NCBI RefSeq assembly: GCF_021869535.1
Contig: NW_026262690.1
Coordinates: 86,597,995-86,661,994, forward strand
Reading direction: 5' to 3'
DNA: 64,000 nt
DNA from: Mytilus californianus
Taxonomy: Eukaryota > Mollusca > Bivalvia > Mytilida > Mytilidae
In this document: piece after piece, positions 24,781 through 37,300 of the stretch
How positions within the stretch are numbered: position 1 is the stretch's first letter
Layout of the letters: every line of letters begins with the position of its first letter
Made by a program: the position numbers and the translations under genes
The notes under the pieces: generated by a model
What the model was told of the DNA's origin: nothing
Seen by the model: the letters and a program-made list of their open reading frames with translations, nothing else
The model's database searches: none

Positions 24781-24801
24781 AATAAATTACAAAGAAATAA
24801 A
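24781..24801 (+). other. Paired candidate poly(A) signals of IFI44-like copy B
   Basis: Two AATAAA hexamers (24781-24786 and 24796-24801) lie about 405-425 nt after the stop. The same pair occurs after copy A (9001-9006 and 9016-9021), so it predates the duplication. This leaves roughly 400 bp between the convergent 3' ends of this gene and CFAP61. Confidence 0.45.
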
Positions 24802-25194
24802 TATGATATCCATCAATAATTAACAGTTCATTTTGCACTACTTCGAAGATATCAAACCATCACAAGATTTCAACCATGATCTTGTAAGACGGGGATGTTC
24901 CGTCTTTCAAAAAAATCCACAGAATTGTCAATTTCTTTTATCAATTTTTATATTCCACATGATATAAAAAATTGGTTCGATACACTTGATATAAAAAATT
25001 CTTCTATTCAACAAAATTTTCACTTGATATAAATAATTCATCTATTAAACAAAATGTTCTGTGTGTAAGCCAGTACTAAAACAATAGAATTCATCTCACA
25101 AACAAACATGAAATTATCACAGTATAGGACGGACATAATTATATATCACAGTTTACAATAGCATATTTTTATGTACAGTCATTTGAAAAGCACA

Positions 25195-25200
25195 TTTATT
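25195..25200 (-). other. Candidate poly(A) signal of CFAP61
   Basis: TTTATT on the + strand reads AATAAA on the gene strand, about 125 nt beyond the CFAP61 stop. The same hexamer sits at the same distance from the orphan terminal exons of block A, so the duplicated exons kept their 3' signals. Confidence 0.5.
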
Positions 25201-25322
25201 GTATGAGATTTACAGTTTCTTCATAAATTATACTCTTCATTGAAAATTTAAAAGATATCACTGAGAGAAAAAAACAGTATGAATTTTCAAGTGTGTAAAG
25301 AAACAATACAGAGTTATCTCCC

Positions 25323-28300
25323 TTAAACCATTCCAGGTTTAGCATACATTGGCAGATGGTAGTAATTATAACTTAGGAAACTGAGGAATCTGGTATCTAC
25401 AGCTCGTTTGGTTCCTGTTTCTTGATAGATCTTCAATAATTGTTCTTTCTGTGACTCATTCATCTAAAAGAAAAAGAAAAAAAAATTGGAAATATGTGTC
25501 AATAGGACACTATGCTCTTTCGCACTACTGTGGATTCATTTATTTTCGTGGGTACCAATTTTCGTGGATTGCGGAAAACTTACACTTTCGTGGATATTCA
25601 ATTTCGTGGTTCTGCTAAAGTCTGCATACAAGTCTATGGAAAATTTGTAATTCATTGAACATTTAAATTCGTGGTTCACCTGTACCAACAAAAGCCACGA
25701 TAATTGGTTTCCAATGAAAATTAATGAATCCACAGTATCACACTTCCATGTTCAGTGACCATGAAATGTTAGTCAAAATCCTGATTTAGCATATATTTTT
25801 AAAAAGGTTCACATCATAATGAACATGTGTAATTAGTTTCGAGTTGTTGAGACACTGAGGACTACCTTGAGCCAAAACTAACCCGATATGGGAAGGATGA
25901 ATGGACACCCAAATCAGAAAACATAATGCTTTCCTACTATCGTAGACAGAGCATAAAAATGTTTGATATTGATTCATGCTAGCATGAAACCTGTTTCTGA
26001 AATAACCTTCTTTAGGTACATTTGAGACCAATAGTTTGGCATGTCAAAAATATTGAACTGTTGAGACCAAATCTGGATGGAAAAGAAAGAAGGTTAAATA
26101 TATGTGTCATTTGGACACCATGCCACCTCTCTCATTTCCATGTTCAGTAATCAAGAAGTATTGGTCAAAACCATGATTTTTTGTAAAACTAAAATGTCTT
26201 GAACAAAACATATAAAACTGTCTTAGGACAACTGTTCATCTCCTGAACTTGAAATTAACACACAAATGTATAATTTAAATTATGCCAATACACAATGTAA
26301 TTTACCAAAAGACATCCAGAGATCAATATAATGTCTTCAACAATAGACAAAGTGTCTATACAATATGTTGCGCTCTAAATTGTCCTGAGTCTAAAAAAGT
26401 GGTGCATAAAATAAACCAAAATTGTTAAAGATCAACAAAGTTTGATACCAATGGCAATACAAATTAAAAATTAACCAACAAAATTGAGTTAATAACATCA
26501 AATGAAAAGAAATATAACAGGCAATACAGCATCAACCTCTGGCTTCGAACAACTACAAGTGTAATCTAGAAACCTTTTTTGATGGATGTGGATACAAATG
26601 GTTTCAGTTGTAATAAATAACTCACCGGTACATCTTCATCAATGATCTGTCTGACCTTTTCTTCCACAGCCTCTATACCTTTCTCCTGTTTAAATCATAA
26701 AATGAACATTATAAAACCCAAATCTTACTAAAACTGTGAAAAGGAAAAGGTATGATAAGTTTACATTTTTGGCCTCTTTTATGTGGTAAAGCCTTGACTG
26801 GTATCTAATTTCATAGAAAACTATGAGTAAAATTGCTATTTTTAGTAAAAGAAAATGTCAATTTCTATGCCATAATAGTGTCACCACAAATGACATTTCT
26901 GCACTAAAGTGTCAGATTATATCATCCTAGTAATTCATACATGGTATTTACATAATTTTAGTAGAATTGATGATTTTTTTTTTAATTTATACAATTTCAG
27001 GGGCCAGAAAATGACTCAAATTATACCTCTGTATTACTTTCCAATTTTTTTCTTCATCATATTTTGAGGAAACTATTTCTACATAATGCCAAGCAGATCC
27101 CTTTTTTAAAAAGCAAACCCAAAATTAAACCCTACATAGTTATTGTATATGTTCCAAACATAATATTATAGCTATCTTTCTCATGTCTTTTTTCATCAAT
27201 CAAAGAGAAGCACCTGGTACAGGTTCAGTGGATCAGGATTTTTATCAATAATTAACCAAGACCTCTAATGTTGGTATGAACTTTGGTTAGAGGCAAACGA
27301 AGCATCACTTGGCACTTTTTTAAACAAGGAAGGAATCATAAAGGACTTTCCGATTCAGAAAGAATGTCATACTGTTAATTCAGAAATGATTGCAAGGTTT
27401 TTATTAATGCAAATAATGCGACTGCCTGAGTATCACAATATAACTCGCATTATAATATTTGCTACAGACATCTGTATGCAGATTTTCTGTAATCGCAATA
27501 ATTAATCTCATGTTTGTCCATTCTTCAAAAATCTCAATAATAAATGCACACAATAATTTTTAATACCCAAATAGTACTTTTTTCAATTAATATGTTCCCT
27601 GCAGTATACAGTGAACTCACAACCTCTCAAAACGAATGATTTTTTCCATAAACAACAAAGTTAGAATCCATGGATAAAATAAACTTTCACAGTGTTTTCA
27701 TCAATCAGTCTCTCTGAGTTGCAATAGTTCAATTAAAACATCATTAGACAAATGACTGATTTTATACACCTTTCACTAGATTCCTTCACAAACATTTTTA
27801 TTCCTTGTTATATTTATTTAGTTATAAACCTGGGAATTGTGGGACAGTTAAAACATCCTTTCATCTCTCATGATTGGAAATTAATATTCAATTTACCGCT
27901 GGCAGGATTTATTGATCTTTGAAACCAAAGGTCAATTAAGCCAGAATTAGTGATTTTTTTTATAACTACAATCAGTCTAATTGCATTTGTGTTTTAGAAT
28001 GGTTTTTTTAAGGAGTTACTAAAAATAGAATAAAATCTGACAAATCATATGTTACAGAGTCTTTTTAAAATTTTCACCTGTTCCTAGTTTCAAGGTTTTG
28101 TCACTCCATCTTTTTTAATGGTTCCTGTTTCAAGGTTTTGTCATGCCTTCATTTTGAATTTCCAACAATAACATTTGCATGCAACCAATAGTTGAGCCAG
28201 AAAATAGACATTTGCAACAGAAAAATGAAAAACTGACTTTGGCAGGTATTACAACAGTTTTTCTATTCCTAATTAGGCTGAAATTTTTCTTTTTAAATAA

Positions 28301-31300
28301 CATTATTGTAAGTGGACAAATACATTTGTTGCACATAACATTCTGACAGGCAGATAACTAAATTTATTGTATCAAATCTGTTGATATTAACCAATCATAC
28401 GGGATGTTACACATAAAACAAATTGAAATCATTCTAATTTCACTGACCACCAGGCAAAAGTTTTTTTGAACCCATGAAGTGAATAAAAGGTATGCCAATC
28501 ATATCAATTTATCTACCAAAACATTATTAGCTTTAGTTATTGCTTAATGTTCAGTGGCCAATATTTCATGCTTAGTCAATACAATAAAAACAACATACAG
28601 GACTATTGCTCAGTAGTTCTCTAACTTCATCACGGAAATCTGTGAATCTATCATGGTACATTGCCAAACTCCATGTCTCCAAGAAATATCTGAGGATGAA
28701 AAAATAGGAAAATGACAGAGTGTACAAGTAAGAAAAAAGTAGTTTGACCAACATTTTTCTATGAGTCAAATATCACCAATCTCTTATTTATAACATCTTG
28801 TATTTACATTTTTAATTTGATTTACAAAAAAGTAAAACCACATGTTGTATTAGTAGCTGAACTTCTTGTTTAATAAAGCTACTGGTTGCATTATTTTGCA
28901 AAGGTTTAATTTGCACATGTTTTAATAACAATATCTTTTAAGATTTTGGAACATAACTATCATTGTTTGATTTTCGCTGATATAGGCCATATGGTGACCT
29001 AGACATGCTTACATGACCACATCACTTGGTCTTTGGTGGAAAGGTTGATAATCATACTACATCTTCTTATTTATATACTTGTCAGTATGTAATCTTGTAA
29101 TCTATTGTATATCTTATAGTTTCCCACTTGATGATGATGAGTAGGTGTTCCATATCCAGTGGCAAATACTACATGCATATTGGGATAATTATATGTTAAT
29201 AAGATATGAATGCGAACCCTGCTATGTACTAGACCTACATTCTGAGCTACACTTCAACCAGTTTGCAAGAAGATATGTTACCCTACCCAGACACATTATT
29301 CTGACTCAGAGCCAACAAGTCTGTTCTTGCTCCAAAGCACCTCGTACTTGGCAGAGAAGCAGCAAATACAAATTTTCAAGTGTTTGGTTTAACCGAATTG
29401 GAATGTAACCAACTATGTCTGCTTTTTAGACAAGCAAGCTACCACAAGACCCCCGAGTCAGTTCAGATCGAAAGGAATTCGATCTTGAGCTATCTTAAAA
29501 TGTAAGGTAAAGATATTTAAAGTGCTTTAGTGAAACAGTTTTCTTCATGTGAATGCACCTTACATATACCCAAGTTCCTATTTCAGATTGAAACTTGACA
29601 TTTTAGGTAAGATAATATTGAACTGATCACATGGTTTCAATTAAAAAGGTTTCTATATTTTAAAATCAAATACATACGTGTAAAAGTCCTTGATAAGTCC
29701 TTCATTAAACCTGGACACCAAATTATTTAGACATCTTTCATGAAGTCCATACAAACATACAAAGTTACTGGATGGAATAGACTGAAATAAAGAAGTATAT
29801 TATTTACTGTGGATTTATTTATTTGGATACCAATCTTCGTGAATTGAGAAATAAATTGTATTTCTGTAGATACTGTGGATTCATTTATTTTCGTGAGTAC
29901 CAATTTTTGTGGATTGTGGAAAACTTGCAATTTCGTGGATATTTAATTTCGTGACATTGGCAAAGTTTGCATACATTCCTTTAGAAAATTTGTCATTCCA
30001 GTACCCACGGAATCCACGAAAATTGGTATCCAACGAATGTTAATGAATCCACAGTACTTGAATTGCACATTTTACCCATTCTGCACACAAGCCATAGAAA
30101 GCATAATATAAAAAAGATACAGAAATAAGGGTTTACCGTTACCTACACTATTTAATAAATTTCAAACTTGGGAAAACTAGCCTCTACAATCACTGACTGT
30201 TAGTTCCTTACTATCCATTGGCAAAAGGGTCAAGCAAAATTCAGACCAAGAACAAATGAATAATTTTTAAATTCATAGAACCTAAAGAATGGAAGAATGG
30301 TCGGGTAATTCTTGTCCATTGGCAAAAGAGTCAAGCAAAATTCAGACCAAGAACAAATGAATAATTTTTAAATTCATAGAACCTAAAGAATGGAAGAAGG
30401 GTCAGGTAATTCTAACAACTACAGGAAAATTGACCTCTTTATCATTATTGATTTTTAGATGGACAGACAAGTAATAAGATTCGACATTGCGAAAACTTGT
30501 AGTCTTATATATTTGACAATGGCAATAATGTGTAGACTTATATATTTGACTATGATGATATTAAACCTGTAGACATATATTTGACTGACAATATCTTGTA
30601 GACTTACATATTCTACTATGTGAATAAATTGTAGACTTATATATTTGACTATGGCAACTTGTATGCTTATTTGGCTAAAATTGTAACTATAAAAATAGGG
30701 AGATGTGGTATGACTGCCAATGAGGCAACTACCCATCAGAGACCAAATGACGTAGAGGTTAGCAGTTATAGGTCACTGTACATCTTTCAATAATCAGCAA
30801 TACCCATGCCACATAGCAAGCTATAAAAGGCCATGACATGAAAAGTGTAAAACAATTCAAACAAGAAAATTAAAGATCCGAGTTGAAATCAAATATTTCA
30901 GGTTTTAATTCAAGTGATATACTTTAAATTCACAAAAGTTATAAAAGTTCCATCTTAACAACTTGGTTTTCAACAACAACCAGTTTTTTCATAGTTCTTG
31001 ATATAATATAAATTGAATTGTCAAGTTCCAAAAACACGCACTAGACTGAGAACTTCTTTTTCTGGTATCAAAAGACTATTAATGGTATTTATATATAACT
31101 TACAGACTTGGACACACATGTGATAGTCTCTATATTGTTATACTGATTCACATGTATCCTGAAGTATTCTGGACTTCCATCAGTAGCTCCTGTTATATAT
31201 TCTTTACCCTGAAGATAGAAAGTCAATTTTGTTTATTCCAGGCATATTGTATATTGTATGAAAAATTATAAAGATTCTAAATAAAAACTTTATAAAATAT

Positions 31301-34300
31301 TAATTTAAATTTCTCATAACATTTTTTAAAATATAATACTTAGAGATATCTGTCCGTCATGTGAACTTTGATGGAGTCTTGATGTGGTATGCATTTTATA
31401 AGTCTCCTTTAAGTGCACTGTATCAAGTCCCTGTGAGCACAATTCATAAAGTTTCCCTAGTTGGCACTGTTTTATGTTAATTAGAATGCATGTATAAGGT
31501 CGCTTGAAGTTCACTGAGTAAAGTCTCCTAGAAATTTGCTAATGTAATCACCTGGTTTTATTTGTAATTAACAACACAGGGAGGAACCTTAGTGTCATTG
31601 TTCTAGCACCTATTATTGCGAACCCAATGAAAGTTTTCCACAGTGCCATCTCTATCTTGACCAGGTATTTAAACTTTTGCAAGTTCACCTGTCCTATTGA
31701 ATAAATACAATAGCTATTGTTCTCTGTGTAGTTTATTCTCTGGGACCTTTAAATTTCTTCTAAGAGAAATCTATCATTCATTGATTAAATTACCAGAGTA
31801 AAAAAAAATTCTTATATATAGACAAAAATACTTTTTTTATACTCATTAATTGCTAGTGATGATGTATTTATTCAATATTAATAATATATTTTCATTCAGT
31901 TTAATATAAACATTGATTCAATCATAAAAAGTTGATTTCTAACAAAAGTTTTCTCAATGTTCCTATTGAAATTTGATTTTTTTTTTTTAGTTGTAGAACA
32001 CATTTAAGAAGATCTTAATTTGAAACATCATTATTTTCAAGTTCTTATTCATGTCAAACAAATTTTTTTTTAAAAGGAACAATGTTGAAAGTTTTGTCAG
32101 AAATCAACTTTTTATGATTGAATCAATGTTTATATTAAACTGAATGAAAATATATTATTAATATTAAATAACTAGTCATCACAAGCAGTTAATGAGTATA
32201 AAAACAGTATTTTTGTCTATATATAAGAATTTTTTTTTTACTCAGGTAATTTAATCAATGAATGATAGATTTCTCTTAGAAGAAATTTAAAGGTCCCAGA
32301 GAATAAACTACACAGAGAACAATAGCTATTGTATTTATTCAATAGGACAGGTGAACTTGCAAAAAATTAAATACCTGGTCAAGATAGAGATGGCACTGTG
32401 GAAAACTTTCATTGGGTTCGCAATAACAACTATTAGTGCAATAAAATATCTGAAGTTGGCTAAAAAAAAGAGAGAGTAAAGTCTCCTTTGATTGCAATGT
32501 ATAATGTCCCCTTAAGGTGCACTGTATACATCCAACTTGAAGTGGTAACTAAAAATCCACTTGGTGTGTAATGCAAAGTTTCCTTGGAATGCATTTAATA
32601 AATTCCCTTGCAGTTAACTGTATAATGTAAACTTACATAATCATGTTGTGCCATCTGATCTGCCAGAGGCATGTCCAATCCTGGCTTAGCAATGTGTAAG
32701 TAGTTGTAGCCTCCTAAAAATAGAAAAATACTTCTGATATAATGATCAAGAACAGGGTGCACTATGAAACTTAATCGACATAATTTTTCACTGAATTTTA
32801 ACTTTTCATTTGTCCATTTCAAAGATGAGGTAATGCAGAATCAACAAGTGAATCTGTGAGCTACTGCTCACTAAATTAATGATACCCCCGCCCGCTAAAA
32901 GTATAAAGTAAACAGGAAGTTGTTGAGTGATGAATCTGAAAACGCATCACACGGTAAAGCGGACTGATATAAACCCTAAAAACAAATTTCAGAAATCCTT
33001 GTATTGTAGTTCCTGAGAAAAATGTGACGAAAAATATTCATCGGACGGATGGACGGACTGACGGATGGATGGACTGACAGATGGACAGACAGAGGTAAAA
33101 CAGTATACCCGCACTTTTTTAAAGCAGGGGTATAATAAAAACATGCAGTTACGGATCCATAAAGTCTACCATAAATGTAGTCTAAACATCGTGTAAATGG
33201 CACTTCTATATGTTTTTGGAAAATCATAGATTTTTGTCAACTTTTAACAAATTATTTACCCATTAGTACACATATACAACTTGCGTACTATATTAAAAAA
33301 GAAATAATTTATGAAAATATTATTTTATATATCAGCACCATATATCCTGGCTTAATTTATAGGCAACAGTTTTTGTTCTATACCAGTAATTAACAGTTAA
33401 TTAACACTTCACTGCAAATAGCTAAATGTTTGTTATTTTTTACTGTCCATCATATAAACATTAGATGTGGCATGACTGCCAATGAGACAACTATTCACCA
33501 AAGCTCTACTGAGTGGATTTAAGCAATTAAAGGTCACCATACAGCCTTTTACAATGATAAAAACCCATATTAAATAGTCAGCTATAAAAGGCCCAGACAT
33601 GAAAAAATGTGAAACAATTCGAACTAGAAATGTTTATTGTTTTTTCATTAAATCAGGTTGTTGGTTTCCTCTCTTAAAGAAATTGTTTCAAATTTTGTCA
33701 AGGGCATTTTATAGCTTAAAATACAGTATGAACTTTGCCCTTATTGAAGGCAACCTATAGTTGTTTACATGTTCTCAGGTGGATAGTTGAGACATTGGCA
33801 AATAAAATATCTCCTTATCTTTATATATAAGATGTTACATGTTTTAAATTCATTTGATACCATTATTTTGGTTCATATATCTGATAAAATTCAAGCTGAT
33901 TGAAAAATTACATCAATCAATCAATTCCTGTGAGAAGAAATTTTGTTTTGATTTTTTTTTTTTTTTTTAAGTTTTTATAAAAAAATAAATGATGCCAATT
34001 CATGTGAGAGAAACAAACTTTGTACTTTAAATTTTTCAGGGTTTTTTTTTTATCTTTCATAAAAGATCTATCAAGCTAATGTTGCAGAACTTCAAACTAG
34101 ATTCAGTAATTACAGAAAATAAAATGCAAATGTAAATGAAATAAACTGTTTCAAAAGAGTTTTCTTCATCCATGCATGTTTGATACCAATCATTTTCATG
34201 CAATGTACAACATGGAAGATTAGAAACATGTAAGCAAGATGAATGAAAATAAGATTTAAGTTTTTAAATCTTTTATATCTTGATTGGAATTTCCTGTAAG

Positions 34301-37300
34301 AGAATGAATAAAAAAACGCAGATTCCTATTGATTGCATTTCTATTACCATGTAAAACAAACTTAATGATGTACTCAGGTCAGGTTTATGAATTTTTGTCA
34401 GATGTTCGGACTTCTTGGGTTTTTTCCTATGATACAGGGTAAAATATTTTACCCCATATCACCAACTTTTCTTTTCATAGAAGATTTCAATAGCTCATAA
34501 AAAGGTTATTACCAAAATTTAAGCAGATTCTAGATTTTTTTTCTAACAATTTGAGACCCAAAAATTGCCAATGCTAAATACAAAGTAAAAGTCTGAGTCA
34601 GCCTTTTCCGCCATTTTTTTAAAATCAAATATCGCAAAAAGCAGTTCCATAACCTATCAATATTTTTAGCTTATTTTGTTCCTTTACTTATGCTCTTCTG
34701 ACTTATAGTATCAATTTTAAATTCGAGATTTTTAAAATTTCACCTAACGTAACAAACTTAAGACTGTTAAAAGATCATTGACTCTTTTCTTGTAGTTCTT
34801 GAAAAACTGATTTAATATTCATCAATGAACCATGAAAATAAGGTCATGATCAGGTTAACCCTCTGAGGTGGATATCTACACCCAACAACAATTTTATGAA
34901 CCTATATAGTTCACATATATTACTTATTGATAAACTGGCCTAATCACATATACTTGACCAATGAACCATGAAAATGAGGTCATTATCAGATCATAAGGAA
35001 CATAAATTGAGTGACATCTGACAAAATAAAAACTCATTCAACTTTGACCACAGAATAAAAATAAACTCCCAAAAGTATAGAAGATTTAAGTAAAACACAT
35101 ACAATTTATCCAATTTCATATCTATCAAATAAAATGATAAAAATTTGTTTCAAGTTACTGTGTATTGAGAAATTATTGCAAGGTTTTATTAATGCTAATA
35201 ATGCGACTACTTGAGTATTGCAATAATAAGAATTTGCATTCTAATATCAAATACATATATCTGTATGTAGCTTTTCATAAATTCGCATTTATTTTTGTCC
35301 ATTCTTCAAAAATAGAATTAATAAATGTACGCAATAATTTCTGATTTCAAGACAGTCTATTCAAACCAACAGGAGACATCGTCACAGCATTTGTTTAAAG
35401 TTAATTCAGAAGATTTTATTTAAAAGAACGTGCCTACGTAAATTGGAATTAATGTAAGACAAACTTCAAAGTCCTTATGAAAAAAACAATCAAAATTCTG
35501 TTGACATGAAATCTAAAGATAAAAACTAAAATTGTTTAAAGTTAATTCTGAACATTTATTTCAACCAAAAGAACTTGCCTACATAAATAAGAATTCATGT
35601 AAGACAAACTTCAAAGTCCTTTTAAAAAAATATCCAAAACTCTGTTGACAAGAAATCTAAAGCTAAAAACTAAAATTTGTTTAAAGTTTATTCCGAACAT
35701 TTATTTAAACCAAAAAAAAGAGCCTACATAAATTGGAATTCATTTAAGACAAACTTCAAAGTTCTTTTGAAAAAATAATCAAAATTCTGTTGACAAGAAA
35801 TCTAAAGCTAAAACTAAAATTTGTTTAAAGTTAATTCCGAACATTTATTTTTAAAAACCAAAATATACAAGCCTACATAAAATGGAATTCATGTAGGACA
35901 AACTTCAAAGTCATTTTGAAAAAATAATCAAAATTCTGTTGACAAGAAATCTAAAGCTAGGTAACTTCTTATTTGTCTTCAGCTAAGTTTATTCACAAAT
36001 CTGAATATCAATGTCTTTGGGTATTGATGTTTCATTCTATTTGTGTTTGTTTGATCTTGGTATTTGCTACAAGATTCAGCTAATACTATCCCCAAAAAAT
36101 AGTAGTTTGTTTCTGGTCCCATCTGGTTCATTAAAACAGAGATCATAAAGATGATTTCCTCTTTTATTAATGATGACATCTTGTTAATTAAAAATGTTCC
36201 TTTCTCTGATGTTGTACTAGTAATAAGACTCCTATCTATAAACACTAATGTAGTTTTATGGTAAGACTCTTTAATCCAGGTTTTATACCTTATTATGTCA
36301 CCAGAAAAAGTCTAAAAATTTAAAGAAGATCAGCAATAATTTCTTGAAGGTCGTTTTGTGTCCTTTATTATTGAAGGTTGTTGCCAAAGTATAATATATC
36401 TAGAATAATAAAGATTTGTTATGACAACGCTTAAATAACAATATCATTAAAAGTGTTCAATGCTTTGTATTCTATAATATTTATGATCTCAAGCGATTAA
36501 TTTGATCATTGAATTCTGATCTTGTTTGCTGATTTTTCCTGGGAGAAACAAACCCATTATTTTTGCAAAAAAAATAAACATGTCATATTTGAATACTATT
36601 AAATGAATGCTTGTAATTTGAAGTGGGTCTAAGTTTTCCTAGAAATTACTGTTCGCTTTTTATTTTAATTTTCAAGCCCGATTTAGTATCATTTAAAAAC
36701 AAAACATTTCCAAATAACCTTTAAGTCAACAGTTTTGTTTGCTGATGGTGTTGTAAAAATGAAAACGCTACTATTTTGTAAACACACATTTTATGCCAAA
36801 TGTAAGATGTCATTTGCACTTAAATAAAAACTGTAATCACCTGGGAACAGTTTGCACTTTTACAAAGAATTGTCATTACCTGGCAAAACTCCTCCCTGAA
36901 TCTTTGGATTCCTGTAGATTGGTATCAGATTAAGAGTTTCTTCTGGTGGAGCTGTCTGAGGCTCCATAGTAGGATCAAACAATCGAAGCATTTCTGTTGC
37001 CAGCTGCAAATAAAATAAATAACACATATTTTACATACATATAATGATAATACACACACACTACCAAAGATTCTTTTCTTTGTTGTCAGTTTAACTTTAA
37101 TTGCTTTTCATGCTACACCAAACTTTTACTCAAAAGTTCTGTGTAGAGATTCCATGAAAATTCCATATGAAACTGACCACAAAATGAGCAGCAATGAGGA
37201 AACTACATAATCATGTAACAATCTGCAAAATTTGGCATATTTTCCATGGCAATAAAGAGTAACAGAGATATAAAATGGTGGTTGTTTAAATTTGCTGATC

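Noticed and set aside
29145-29408. 87-codon + strand frame in a CFAP61 intron
   Set aside because: No domain, no splice signals and no recognisable similarity; length is within chance expectation.
35391-35958. CRISPR-like array
   Set aside because: Units are contiguous diverged tandem repeats without unique spacers, inside an intron of a eukaryotic gene.
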